A DNA stretch of 64,000 bases, from positions 33,954 to 97,953 of the forward strand of contig JAAYEH010000179.1 of NCBI GenBank assembly GCA_012728855.1, written 5' to 3'. The translations under genes were made by a program, and so were the position numbers. Below the pieces are notes generated by a model. It had not been told where the DNA came from. It was given only the letters and a program-made list of their open reading frames with translations, and made no database searches. Below are positions 42,823 to 51,874 of this stretch, piece after piece; within the stretch, counting starts at the first letter, position 1, and every line of letters starts with the position of its first letter. The stretch is from Rhodopirellula sp. (lineage in GTDB: Bacteria; Planctomycetota; Planctomycetia; Pirellulales; Thermoguttaceae).

Positions 42823-45327
42823 ATGACGGCAGAAAACGCCGACCTGCCATTGGACCTCGAAGAACGTCTGCGATTCGAGATGTTGATCGCCGATCTTTCG
42901 TCGGAGTTCGTCCAACTTCCTTCCGGCGACGTGGACCGCAAGATCGAAAACGCCCAGCGCCGTGTGTGCCAGTGCCTCGGGCTTGATCTGTCGGCGCTTT
43001 GGCAGTGGTCGGTCGAGGCGCCCCACTTTCTTACGCTGACTCATCTCTACCGCGCGCTGGATGGCCCACCGACGCCGGAACGGATGGATGCGAGCGAGTT
43101 TTTTCCCTGGTGCCAACAGCAGTTGATGTCAGGCAAGATCGTGGCCGTCTGCTCCCTGGACGAGCTTCCGGCGGAGGCGGCCCGCGATCGGGAGATGTGG
43201 CTTCATTACGGCATCAAGACTTCGTTGACTTTTCCGTTGTCGGCGGGAGGATGCCTGCCCGTTGGCGCTTTGAGCTTCAACACCGTGCGGGAAGAACGCA
43301 CCTGGCCGGAACAGATCGTCAAACGGCTGCAATTGGTGGCGCAGATCATCACCAATGCGCTGGCTCGAAAACGCACGGACGAGATCCTGCGCGAGAATCA
43401 GGAGTGCCTGGAACTGGCGGCGGATTCGGCGGGCGCGGGCCTCTGGAGCCTGGATCTTGCCACCGGAACCTACTGGCTGACGAAGAAAACCCGCGAGCTG
43501 TTCGGACTTGAGGAGAATGAGGTACTGACATTCGACCGTTTTGTGAGCCTGGTCCATCCCGAGGATCGCGCCTTGATCCGTCAGACTGTAAAGACGGCCG
43601 TGCAGTCGAAGCAGAAGGCTTCCGTGGAATACCGAATCGTTCGTCCTGATGGAAGCGTCAACTGGTTTGCCTCGCGCGGCCGAATCCGCTGCGGCAGATC
43701 GGGTGAACCCGAACGGGTGATGGGGGTTTCCGTGGACATCACCGATCGTAAGCGAGCAGAAAACGAGTTGAAGGAACGCTTGCAGTTCGAAAAGCTGCTG
43801 GCCGATCTTTCGGCGATCTTCGTCAACGTGCCGTCCGAGCAACTCGACGAGCAAATCGACGGTAGCCTGAAGATGTTAGTAGATTTCTTGGGGAACGATC
43901 GGAGCACCCTGGTGGAGTTCGATCCGGGAGCACACGGGTCGGTGATCCACTCCTACGCGGTTCCAGGGATCGAGCCCTTCGCTGTCGGACCACTGGCTGA
44001 CGACTGGCTCCCGTGGTATGTTAACCAATTCCGCAACGGGAAGGCCGTTTTCTTGAAGCGTTTGCCCGACGACTTGCCGCCGGAGGCTAAAGAAGAGAAA
44101 CGTTACTGCCTTACGCACGGCATAAAGTCCAACGTCACCGTTCCGCTGACAGCCCGAGGCACAGTCCTAGGCGCGCTCACCTTCGGTTTCCTGCAGCGGC
44201 ACTGTGACTGGCCCGAGGTGGTCGTCTCCCGCCTGCAACTGATCGGAGAGGTGTTCGCCAATGCTCTTCTGCACAAACGGGCCGATGAGGTACTTGAAGC
44301 GGCACTTGCTGAGAACGAAAGACTTCGAAAGCGCCTCGAGCAGGAGAATGAGTATCTGCGCGAGCAGGTTGTTCTGAAGCATCGCTACGAGCGGATCATC
44401 GGCCAGAGCGATGCGCTGAAGAAGGTGCTCGCCGGCGCGGAGCGCGTGGCCGTGACCGATGTGCCGGTTCTCCTGCTCGGCGAAACCGGGACCGGCAAGG
44501 AACTGTTGGCGCAGGCGATCCACGAACTGAGTTCGCGCAAAGACCGGCCGATGGTGATTGTCAATTGCGCGTCGCTGCCCGCGACGTTGATCGAGAGCGA
44601 ACTCTTCGGGCGCGAGGCGGGGGCCTACACCGGCGCGGCCTCGGCGCAGGTCGGCCGCTTCGTGGTCGCCGACGGCTCAACGCTGTTTCTCGACGAAATC
44701 GGCGAGTTTCCCATCGAATTGCAGGCAAAGTTGCTCCGCGTGCTTCAGGACGGCCGTTTCGAGCGGCTGGGCAGCCCGCAAACCGTGACGGTCAATGTGC
44801 GGATCATCGCTGCCACCAATCGGGATCTGGAGCAAGCCGTCCGCGAAGGCAAGTTCCGAGTTGATCTGTACCACCGGCTGAACGTCTTTCCGATCCACAT
44901 CCCCCCGCTGCGCGAGCGCCGCGACGACATCCCACTGTTGACATGGGCCTTCGTTGAGACCATCGGCCGCCGCATGGGGAAATCCATCAAGAGCATTCCT
45001 CGCAGGGCCATGGATCAGTTACAGCGCTACGGCTGGCCCGGCAATGTTCGCGAATTGAGCAACGTTGTCGAACGTGCGATGATCCTCGCCACGGACGACG
45101 TCCTGCGCGTGGAATTGCCCTCGGTTGGGCAGATCGCCGCTGTTCCCGGCACCACTCTGAAAGAGAGCGAGCGGATGCAGATTCTGCGGGCATTGGACGA
45201 GACCGGTTGGCGGATTCGAGGCATGGGTGGTGCCGCCGAGATCCTGGGGCTTAAGCCAACCACGCTGGAAGCACGGATGGCGAAACTCAACATTAAACGC
45301 CCGAAGCGAAACTCCAACATTTCGTAG
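42823..45327 (+). CDS. Sigma-54-dependent activator, GAF-PAS-GAF-AAA+-Fis
   Basis: An 834-residue enhancer-binding protein. Residues 14-180 are a GAF-like domain ([20 protein letters not shown]). A PAS/PAC module follows (about 200-320; [20 protein letters not shown]). The second GAF-like domain begins [20 protein letters not shown]. The AAA+ domain has Walker A GETGTGKE, the sigma-54 contact loop GAYTGA (Tyr replacing Phe of GAFTGA), Walker [11 protein letters not shown] and [16 protein letters not shown] sensor I. The C-terminal Fis HTH is [20 protein letters not shown]. No receiver domain, so it senses a small ligand or redox signal. It should activate the promoter at 45450. Confidence 0.93.
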   Translation: MTAENADLPLDLEERLRFEMLIADLSSEFVQLPSGDVDRKIENAQRRVCQCLGLDLSALWQWSVEAPHFLTLTHLYRALDGPPTPERMDASEFFPWCQQQLMSGKIVAVCSLDELPAEAARDREMWLHYGIKTSLTFPLSAGGCLPVGALSFNTVREERTWPEQIVKRLQLVAQIITNALARKRTDEILRENQECLELAADSAGAGLWSLDLATGTYWLTKKTRELFGLEENEVLTFDRFVSLVHPEDRALIRQTVKTAVQSKQKASVEYRIVRPDGSVNWFASRGRIRCGRSGEPERVMGVSVDITDRKRAENELKERLQFEKLLADLSAIFVNVPSEQLDEQIDGSLKMLVDFLGNDRSTLVEFDPGAHGSVIHSYAVPGIEPFAVGPLADDWLPWYVNQFRNGKAVFLKRLPDDLPPEAKEEKRYCLTHGIKSNVTVPLTARGTVLGALTFGFLQRHCDWPEVVVSRLQLIGEVFANALLHKRADEVLEAALAENERLRKRLEQENEYLREQVVLKHRYERIIGQSDALKKVLAGAERVAVTDVPVLLLGETGTGKELLAQAIHELSSRKDRPMVIVNCASLPATLIESELFGREAGAYTGAASAQVGRFVVADGSTLFLDEIGEFPIELQAKLLRVLQDGRFERLGSPQTVTVNVRIIAATNRDLEQAVREGKFRVDLYHRLNVFPIHIPPLRERRDDIPLLTWAFVETIGRRMGKSIKSIPRRAMDQLQRYGWPGNVRELSNVVERAMILATDDVLRVELPSVGQIAAVPGTTLKESERMQILRALDETGWRIRGMGGAAEILGLKPTTLEARMAKLNIKRPKRNSNIS

Positions 45328-45348
45328 GAACCTCCGGATTCTTGGAGG
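45312..45348. promoter_or_regulatory. Tandem upstream activating sites (CTCC-N8-GGAG)
   Basis: Two sites 20 bp apart centre to centre: CTCC-aacatttc-GTAG (45312-45327, one arm degenerate) and CTCC-ggattctt-GGAG (45332-45347, extended to cctcc/ggagg). They match the palindrome before the regulator gene and lie about 100-140 bp upstream of the -24 element, the normal distance for enhancer-binding proteins. The first overlaps the regulator stop codon. The second could double as a weak terminator stem. Confidence 0.66.
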
Positions 45349-45449
45349 ACTCGTCGCCGCGGACTGTCGAGATCGCCCTGCCGGCGTCCTGCGCAAGTTT
45401 CTGTATGCCTTGTACTTAACGCCATTCGCATTAAGCGTATCTCGGTTGC

Positions 45450-45463
45450 GGCACACCCCTTGC
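45450..45463 (+). promoter_or_regulatory. Sigma-54 (-24/-12) promoter of the RND operon
   Basis: GGCACACCCCTTGC preserves the invariant GG-N10-GC spacing and the ggcac / ttgc consensus blocks. It is the only convincing -24/-12 element noticed in the window and lies between the sigma-54 activator and the ABM-RND genes, 172 bp before the first start codon. Confidence 0.75.
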
Positions 45464-45634
45464 TTCTATCGCGGCACGGCTCGGTTCAGCCGGCCGAGCG
45501 TTTACCATTAGCCCAGCCATCGGTCGCAACCAAGAGCAAAACACTTTGCCGCGAATACAAAACTCCACGAGTTTGCACGGCAGTGCCCGCCGGGGGCTGC
45601 GGTTCAGCGAAACCCAAAGGCGCAGGCCCATCCG

Positions 45635-45973
45635 ATGATACAAGCCTCATTTCGCGTTGTGGCACCCCGAGGGAAACGTGAGGAAGTCCTGGATGTCCTG
45701 TTGCGACTCAAGGGACCGACGGAAGTGACGAGGGGATGCCGGGCCTGCCAGGTTCTTCAGGACGCGGAAGATGACCACGTGCTGATGTACCTGGTGGAAT
45801 GGGACACGGAGGCGGAAATCGAAGAGCACCTCCGGTCTGAGCGTTTCCGGAGACTGCTCCCCTATATCGAGATGTCCGTCGAGCCCCCGAAGGTCAATTT
45901 CAGCAGCATCGACCGGATCCGTGGAATCGAATTCCTGCTTGCCGTGTTGAACGCGGCATCCGAAACAGGGTAG
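45635..45973 (+). CDS. ABM-domain protein (antibiotic biosynthesis monooxygenase-like)
   Basis: A 112-residue dimeric alpha-beta-barrel (ferredoxin-like) protein of the ABM superfamily: FRVVAPRGKREEVLDVLLRL, GCRACQVLQDAEDDHVLMYL, VEWDTEAEIEEHLRSERFRR. The C-terminal 25 residues are an added helix. Many ABM proteins are quinol monooxygenases or sensor-like; the substrate cannot be told. First gene after the sigma-54 promoter, so presumably expressed together with the RND pump. Confidence 0.8.
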   Translation: MIQASFRVVAPRGKREEVLDVLLRLKGPTEVTRGCRACQVLQDAEDDHVLMYLVEWDTEAEIEEHLRSERFRRLLPYIEMSVEPPKVNFSSIDRIRGIEFLLAVLNAASETG

Positions 45974-46035
45974 CCAGCGGGATTGGAGAACATGAATCCA
46001 GGTTTGAACGAAGGTGATGAAAGGGAGTGGAACCG

Positions 46036-47292
46036 ATGATAGGAAAGTCGTTCGTGGCGTCTGTGTTTCTGATGGGCGGACTGGTCTCCGGGGGCTGCCG
46101 AGAGGCTACTTCCCAACCGGAGCCCGTACGGCCCGTGCGCGCCATCAAGGTGGGAGATGTCAAGGCATTCCAGGGCCGGGAGTTTCCCGGGCGAGCCAGC
46201 GCCAAAGAGGAGGTGGACCTCTCGTTCCGAGTGTCGGGTCCGCTGCTGTCGCTTCCCGTCGACGTGGGCAGCCAGGTGAAGACCGGGGACGTGATTACGG
46301 CCATGGATACCAGGGATTTCCAGGCTGCACTGGACAGTGCCGAGGGGAATCTGAGCGTAGCCAAGGCGAATCTCTCGGCCATGGAGCGAGGCGCCCGCCC
46401 GGAGGAGATCGAACAACTCAAAGCCGCGGTGGCCGAGGCGGAAGCGGCCGCTCAGCAGGCATTGGCCGAACATGAGCGGAACGAGAAGCTGCTGCCTACA
46501 AGGGTGGTCACGCAGTCGGAATTCGACATAGGCCTTGCACGCCGCGACCGCACGGCGGCACAGGTTAAGAAAGCCAAGGAAGATCTGAACATTGGGATGA
46601 AGGGCGCAAGGCCTGAGGATCTGGAAGCCAAGCGAGCCGAGATCCGAGCCCTGGAAGCGGCCGTGGAAAACGCCAAGAATCAGTTGGACTATGCCGTGCT
46701 CAAAGCGCCCTTCAACGGCAACGTGGCGGCGAGATATGTGGAGAATTTCCAGACCGTCCAAGCCAAGCAGCCGGTCGTTCGGCTCTTGGACGTCTCGAAG
46801 ATCGAGGTGACGATCCAGGTGCCGGAAAGCCTGATCGCGCTGGTGCCGCAAGTCAAGAAGGCCGTTTGCCGGTTCGACGCCTTCCCCGGACGGGAGTTTG
46901 AGGGCCAGGTCACCAAGATCGGCAGCGAAGCCTCGCAGACCACTCGTACCTATCCAGTCACGGTCGTGCTCGATCAGCCCGGCGACGTGCAGATCCTCCC
47001 GGGCATGGCGGCCGTCGTCCGCGGCGTGCCCGAGGCCGACGGAAAGGTGGCGGGCGAGAAACTCGTCGTGCCGCCCAGCGTGGTGTTCACCGAGGAAGCC
47101 GGCCAACAAGCCTACGTCTGGACGGTCCAGGGTGAAAAGGTTGCGCGGCGGGCGGTGAAGACCGGTAAGCTGACGCCGGTGGGCATCGCAGTTACCGAGG
47201 GGCTCAAGGCGGGCGAATGGGTCGTGACGGCCGGCGTGCATTCGCTCCGCGAGGATCAGGCAGTGAGGATTCTTGAGGAAGGGAGTCGATAG
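46036..47292 (+). CDS. RND efflux periplasmic adaptor lipoprotein
   Basis: A 418-residue membrane-fusion lipoprotein (lipobox LVSGGC, Cys20). Lipoyl half GREFPGRASAKEEVDLSFRV, a coiled-coil hairpin (about 100-215), second half KAPFNGNVAARYVENFQTV, beta-barrel and a membrane-proximal end. The ATG is favoured over an earlier GTG because AGGGAG is properly spaced from it. It is followed 4 bp later by the RND pump. No outer-membrane TolC-like gene lies nearby. Confidence 0.9.
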   Translation: MIGKSFVASVFLMGGLVSGGCREATSQPEPVRPVRAIKVGDVKAFQGREFPGRASAKEEVDLSFRVSGPLLSLPVDVGSQVKTGDVITAMDTRDFQAALDSAEGNLSVAKANLSAMERGARPEEIEQLKAAVAEAEAAAQQALAEHERNEKLLPTRVVTQSEFDIGLARRDRTAAQVKKAKEDLNIGMKGARPEDLEAKRAEIRALEAAVENAKNQLDYAVLKAPFNGNVAARYVENFQTVQAKQPVVRLLDVSKIEVTIQVPESLIALVPQVKKAVCRFDAFPGREFEGQVTKIGSEASQTTRTYPVTVVLDQPGDVQILPGMAAVVRGVPEADGKVAGEKLVVPPSVVFTEEAGQQAYVWTVQGEKVARRAVKTGKLTPVGIAVTEGLKAGEWVVTAGVHSLREDQAVRILEEGSR

Positions 47293-47296
47293 CGCC

Positions 47297-50200
47297 ATGA
47301 ACTTAGCCGCTCTATCGATCGAAAAGCGAGCCATCACCTACTTTGCGATCCTGCTGATCGTGGCCGGCGGGATGTTCTGCTACCTTCAACTCGGTCAGTT
47401 GGAGGATCCGGAGTTCTCGGTAAAGACCGCCGTGATCACCACCACGTATCCCGGGGCCAGCGCCGAGCAGGTGGAATTGGAGATCACCGACCGGATCGAG
47501 ACCAAACTCCAGGAGATGGTGGAACTCAAGAACGTCTACTCCAACTCCCGCCCCGGGCTGTCGATCATCAAAGTCGATATCAAGAGTAATTATTGGTCGG
47601 ATCGGCTGCCCCAGGTCTGGGATGTGCTCCGCAAGAAAGTCGCGGACATCGAACCCTCGCTGCCTCCCGGCGCGGGAAAACCGAAGGTCGGCGACGACTT
47701 TGGCTACGTATTCGGCTTCCTGCTGGCGGTCAGCAGCGACGGTTATAACTACGCCGAGTTGGAACGCTACGTCAAGGATATGCGTAAGGAGTTGAGCGTC
47801 GTTCCGGGCGTCGCGAGGGTCGATCTCTGGGGGGTGCAGGAAAAGCGGATCTACGTCGACGTCTCCACCGCGCAGCTCACCGCCTTGGGGCTCACGCCCG
47901 AGCAGTTGATGCAGACCCTAGAGTCGCAGAACCTGGTGGTCGATGCCGGTCGAGTGGATTACCTCACGCAGCGGATTCGCGTGGCGCCCACCGGCGAATT
48001 CCGCTCTTCCGAAGAAATCGGCGACTTGGCGATCGTCGGCGCCGGTGCGGATCGCGATGAAATCGTGCGGATCCGCGATTTCGGGACCGTTTCCTTCGGA
48101 TACGCCGACCCACCCGCGCAGCTCTTGCGGCACAACGGCCGGCAAGCCATCGCCATGGCGATTGCGCCCGGCGCCGGGGAGAATGTGGTCCACGTGGGGC
48201 AGGCGATCGATCGCCGGATTGCGGAGTTGGTCGCGGATCTCCCCGTTGGAATCGACGTCGCGCGGATCTCATGGCAGTCGGACCAGGTGAGCGAGTCGAT
48301 TCGGGCCTTCATGATCAGCCTGCTGGAAGCCGTCGCGATCGTGCTGGCCCTGCTGGCACTGACCATGGGCGTGCGGGCCGGCGTGATCATCGGCATCAGC
48401 GGACTCGTGTTCCCGATCCTGGGTACGTTCATCGTCATGGCCATCATGGGCATCGACCTTCACCGTATCTCGCTGGGGGCGATGATCATCGCCATGGGGA
48501 TGATGGTCGACAACGCGATCGTCGTGACCGACGGCATCATGGTCCGCATCGCGCAAGGAATGGACCGGAAGGAGGCGGCCATCGAAGCGGCCAGCGGCCC
48601 GGCGTGGCCGTTGTTGGGGGCAACGGTAGTGGCCTGCATGGCATTCTACCCCATTTTTGCGTCGAGCTACGACACGGGGGAATACGCGGGAAGTCTGTTT
48701 ACGGTTGTGGCCATCTCGCTCGGGCTAAGCTGGGTCTTCTGCCAGACGGTCGCGCCGCTGTTGTGCATCGCCATGCTGCCGGGCCCCAAGCCCGGACAGG
48801 CCGGCACTTCCCCCTACCAGAGCCCGTTCTATCAGCGTTTTCGTGCTCTGTTGTCTCTGGCGATCCGCTACCGCGTGCTGTTCCTGGCGAGCATGGTCGG
48901 ACTGCTGGTCATCTCCGTGGTCGGTTTTCGCTTCGTGCCGCAACTGTACTTCCCCGACTCCAGCCGCCTGCAAGTCATGATCGACTACTGGGCGCCGGAG
49001 GGGACGCGGATCCAGCAGACCAGTGCCAACCTGGAGAGGATCGAGAAATACTTGCAGGACCATCCGGCCACGGATTCCGTCAACGCTTTCATCGGCAAAG
49101 GGCCGCCGCGTTTTTATCTTCCCGTCAGCGCGGAAGATCCCTACACGTCGTATGCACAAATCATCGTCAACACCAAGACGCTTTCCGGTGTGGAGCAGCT
49201 CCTGGCAGATGCCGACGCGTGGGTCCGGGAGAACGTCCCCGAAGCGATGGTCCGTGTCCGGAAATACGCCGTCGGTGCGTTCGATGACTGGAAAATCGAG
49301 GCCCGCTTCAGCGGGCCCGCCAACGCCGATCCCGCCACACTTCGCCGCCTTGCGGAAGAGGGCGCCAACATCCTTCGCGACAGCCCCTATGCCAAAGAAG
49401 TTCGCATCAACTGGCGAGAGCGGGTTCAGGCCCTGGTTCCCCGCTACAACCAGGAGCGGGGCCGCTGGGCTCGCGTCTCGCGCGACGATCTGGCCCGCGC
49501 GACGCGGCGGGCGTCGGACGGTGTGGTCGTCGGGCAGTATCGGCAGGAGGATGACCTGATCCCGATCTTGGCCCGAAACGTGGAATCCGAACGCCAACAA
49601 GCCGCCGCGACGTTGGAGGATCTCCAGATCACGCCGCGACTGTCGACTCATGCCGTCCCCGTCTCGCAGGTCGTGGACGGCATCGCCACCCCCTGGGAAG
49701 ACCCGATTATCTGGCGGTGGGACCGCCGCAGGGCGATCACGGTGCAGTGCTCGCCCAACGGAGTGACGGCGCCCACGCTCCGCAACGCCGTGCTATCGAA
49801 GTTTGAGGCGATCGAGCTGCCGCCCGGTTACCGGCTGGATTGGGACGGGGAATACCTGAGTGCCAAGCAGTCGCAGGAGGCGCTGACCCCGGGAATTGTG
49901 CCGGCGGTGATGATCATGCTGTTCATCCTCGTGGCGCTGTTCAATGGATTCCGGCCCATGCTGATCTGCATGCTGGTCATCCCCTTCGTGATGATCGGGA
50001 TCACCAGCGGGCTGTTGATGACCGGCACGCCGTTCGGCTTCATCGCTCTGTTGGGTGCCATGAGCCTATCCGGCATGATGATCAAGAACGCCGTCGTGCT
50101 GCTGGACGAGGTCAATGCGAATCTCGCCAGGGGCCATGTCCCCTACGACGCGGTCGTCGAGGCGGCGGTGTGCCGCTTGAGCCCCGTGGTCAACGCGGCC

Positions 50201-50413
50201 GGAACGACGGTCCTCGGCGTGTTGCCCATGCTCCAAGACGTGTTCTGGGTGGCGCTAGCGGTGACGATTTTCTTCGGACTGATCGTCGGCACGGTACTGA
50301 CCATGGTGATGGTGCCAACCCTCTACGCACTGCTTTACCGAATCCCGTCGCCACCCTCCGGCAAACGCGAGGGAACCGTTGTTGTCGAGGCGGTCCGCGA
50401 CCAGGAAACCTGA
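47297..50413 (+). CDS. RND efflux pump, inner-membrane transporter
   Basis: A 1038-residue AcrB/HAE-type transporter with twelve helices and two large periplasmic loops. N-terminal LAALSIEKRAITYFAILLIV, porter-domain TTYPGASAEQVELEITDRIE, TM4 motif IIAMGMMVDNAIVVTDGIMV with the proton-relay Asp, and C-terminal half GAMSLSGMMIKNAVVLLDEV. The single-Asp TM4 pattern suggests organic or lipid-like substrates more than the heavy-metal HME class, but this is uncertain. Confidence 0.93.
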   Translation: MNLAALSIEKRAITYFAILLIVAGGMFCYLQLGQLEDPEFSVKTAVITTTYPGASAEQVELEITDRIETKLQEMVELKNVYSNSRPGLSIIKVDIKSNYWSDRLPQVWDVLRKKVADIEPSLPPGAGKPKVGDDFGYVFGFLLAVSSDGYNYAELERYVKDMRKELSVVPGVARVDLWGVQEKRIYVDVSTAQLTALGLTPEQLMQTLESQNLVVDAGRVDYLTQRIRVAPTGEFRSSEEIGDLAIVGAGADRDEIVRIRDFGTVSFGYADPPAQLLRHNGRQAIAMAIAPGAGENVVHVGQAIDRRIAELVADLPVGIDVARISWQSDQVSESIRAFMISLLEAVAIVLALLALTMGVRAGVIIGISGLVFPILGTFIVMAIMGIDLHRISLGAMIIAMGMMVDNAIVVTDGIMVRIAQGMDRKEAAIEAASGPAWPLLGATVVACMAFYPIFASSYDTGEYAGSLFTVVAISLGLSWVFCQTVAPLLCIAMLPGPKPGQAGTSPYQSPFYQRFRALLSLAIRYRVLFLASMVGLLVISVVGFRFVPQLYFPDSSRLQVMIDYWAPEGTRIQQTSANLERIEKYLQDHPATDSVNAFIGKGPPRFYLPVSAEDPYTSYAQIIVNTKTLSGVEQLLADADAWVRENVPEAMVRVRKYAVGAFDDWKIEARFSGPANADPATLRRLAEEGANILRDSPYAKEVRINWRERVQALVPRYNQERGRWARVSRDDLARATRRASDGVVVGQYRQEDDLIPILARNVESERQQAAATLEDLQITPRLSTHAVPVSQVVDGIATPWEDPIIWRWDRRRAITVQCSPNGVTAPTLRNAVLSKFEAIELPPGYRLDWDGEYLSAKQSQEALTPGIVPAVMIMLFILVALFNGFRPMLICMLVIPFVMIGITSGLLMTGTPFGFIALLGAMSLSGMMIKNAVVLLDEVNANLARGHVPYDAVVEAAVCRLSPVVNAAGTTVLGVLPMLQDVFWVALAVTIFFGLIVGTVLTMVMVPTLYALLYRIPSPPSGKREGTVVVEAVRDQET

Positions 50414-50537
50414 GATCTCGGAAACGACACGGAGACATTCTATTGAGCACCAATGACGCGCGCGAAGAGAAGCAAGACAGAATCAGCCTTCACGGTTAGG
50501 TGCGGTCCATGGTGTGCCTTGCGGAGGTAACACAACG

Positions 50538-51410
50538 GTGCCGATTGACAAACTGATCAACATTCTGGTCACGATCACCCTGGTCGAACTTATGGTGGCC
50601 ATCGGGCTGGGAGTGACATTTGCCAAGGTGATCGGCGTCGCCAGGAACCGGCGGCTCTTGGTCCACTCCGCGCTGGCGAACTACGTTTGCGTCCCGGCAG
50701 CGGCCGTGGGCCTGTTACTCTTATTTCACGTTGAACCGATGGTCGCTGCAGGTTTCTTGATCGCCGCGGTTTGCCCCGGTGCCCCCTACGGCCCGCCCTT
50801 CACAGCAATCGCCAAGGGAGACGTGGCCGTCTCGGTAGGGTTGATGGTGGTTCTGGCCGGATCGTCCGCCTTGGTCTCGCCGCTGCTTCTCTCCGTCCTG
50901 CTGCCTCTGACGACCGGCAGCGACTCGCTCGCCGTCGATGCCGCCAAGGTCATCGTCACCTTGCTGGCAACTCAACTCTTGCCCCTGTGCTTGGGTCTGA
51001 CCGTGCGCCAATTGCGCCCCAGTCTGGCCGCCAGGCTGTTGAAACCGGCCAACCTCTTGAGCACGGTCCTCAACGTATCGGTGATCGGATTGATTCTCGT
51101 CGTCCATTTTCCGACTCTGATGGCGATCCGTCCTCGCGGTTTCTTGGGGATGCTCGCCTTGGTTCTTGCTGCTCTGGCTGCCGGTTGGCTGCTGGGCATG
51201 CCGGGCAGCGGCAACCGCAAGGCCATGGCAATCACAACTTCCGTTCGCAACGTCGGCGTCGGTCTGGTCATCGCGACAAGCAGCTTCCCCGGCACTCCGG
51301 CCGTGACCGCAACTCTGGCCTTTGCGTTGTTCCAGACAGTCGTCTTGGCGCTGGTTGCCCTGGGATGGGGCCGAATGGCGCCGGCGGCAGCCGCGAGTTT
51401 GAGTTCCTGA
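50538..51410 (+). CDS. Bile acid:Na+ symporter-family (BASS/BART) transporter
   Basis: A 290-residue transporter with about nine helices. SALANYVCVPAAAVGLLLL, AAVCPGAPYGPPFTAIAKGD and TTSVRNVGVGLVIATSSFPG correspond to the conserved crossover regions of the BASS family. The GTG start follows GGAGG by 11 bases. It lies 124 bp after the RND gene and is probably in the same sigma-54 unit. It might export an organic anion that the RND system also handles; substrate not known. Confidence 0.83.
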   Translation: MPIDKLINILVTITLVELMVAIGLGVTFAKVIGVARNRRLLVHSALANYVCVPAAAVGLLLLFHVEPMVAAGFLIAAVCPGAPYGPPFTAIAKGDVAVSVGLMVVLAGSSALVSPLLLSVLLPLTTGSDSLAVDAAKVIVTLLATQLLPLCLGLTVRQLRPSLAARLLKPANLLSTVLNVSVIGLILVVHFPTLMAIRPRGFLGMLALVLAALAAGWLLGMPGSGNRKAMAITTSVRNVGVGLVIATSSFPGTPAVTATLAFALFQTVVLALVALGWGRMAPAAAASLSS

Positions 51411-51444
51411 CGAAAGGAGACCGGGCGGCTTATGCGCGGCAGTT

Positions 51445-51464
51445 TTATTAAGGCGTCTTAATAA
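51445..51464. repeat. AT-rich inverted repeat after the BASS gene
   Basis: ttattaag and cttaataa are exact complements around gcgt, 35 bp downstream of the stop. Flanking t and a runs make it a possible rho-independent-like stop or an operator for the next gene (51652). Confidence 0.5.
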
Positions 51465-51651
51465 CAAATAGACCGACAGGGGGGCGAAAGGCGGGCAGCA
51501 AACACTGGCGACTCGCTTAACCGGGGGCCCGAACACATTGCGCCAAATTCGGCACCACCGCAACCAGAAAAATTCCACGAAGGACGCACAAGTCGAGGCA
51601 CCAGCGGCGGCGTATACTTACTGAAACAACCAAACGCTGGACATAGGAAAC

Positions 51652-51858
51652 ATGACCACCTTAGGCAAGCAAGTGGTGGCCCTCTTCGTAGACAGATCGT
51701 CGCAGCAGTGGGTTGTGCGCGATCCTGAAGGCAGGTTCTGGACTCTGCCTTCGGCGCTGGATTCCTGGGACCAGCGTCAACCGTTTTACCCGACCTACGA
51801 GACGGACCTTGAACCAGTGCCGGGACATTACAGAGATTTGCTCGGACTACCCTTCTGA
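51652..51858 (+). CDS. Small conserved protein (68 aa), unknown function
   Basis: A 68-residue protein starting MTTLGKQVVALFVDRSSQQW, with VVRDPEGRFWTLPS and a C-terminal VPGHYRDLLGLPF. AGGAAAC precedes the ATG. Such short proteins with a W-x-x-x-D-x-E-G-x-x-WxLP pattern occur in planctomycetes; role unknown. It lies 16 bp before the glucosidase start, in the same orientation. Confidence 0.7.
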   Translation: MTTLGKQVVALFVDRSSQQWVVRDPEGRFWTLPSALDSWDQRQPFYPTYETDLEPVPGHYRDLLGLPF

Positions 51859-51874
51859 ACAATCGAGGTGCGTC

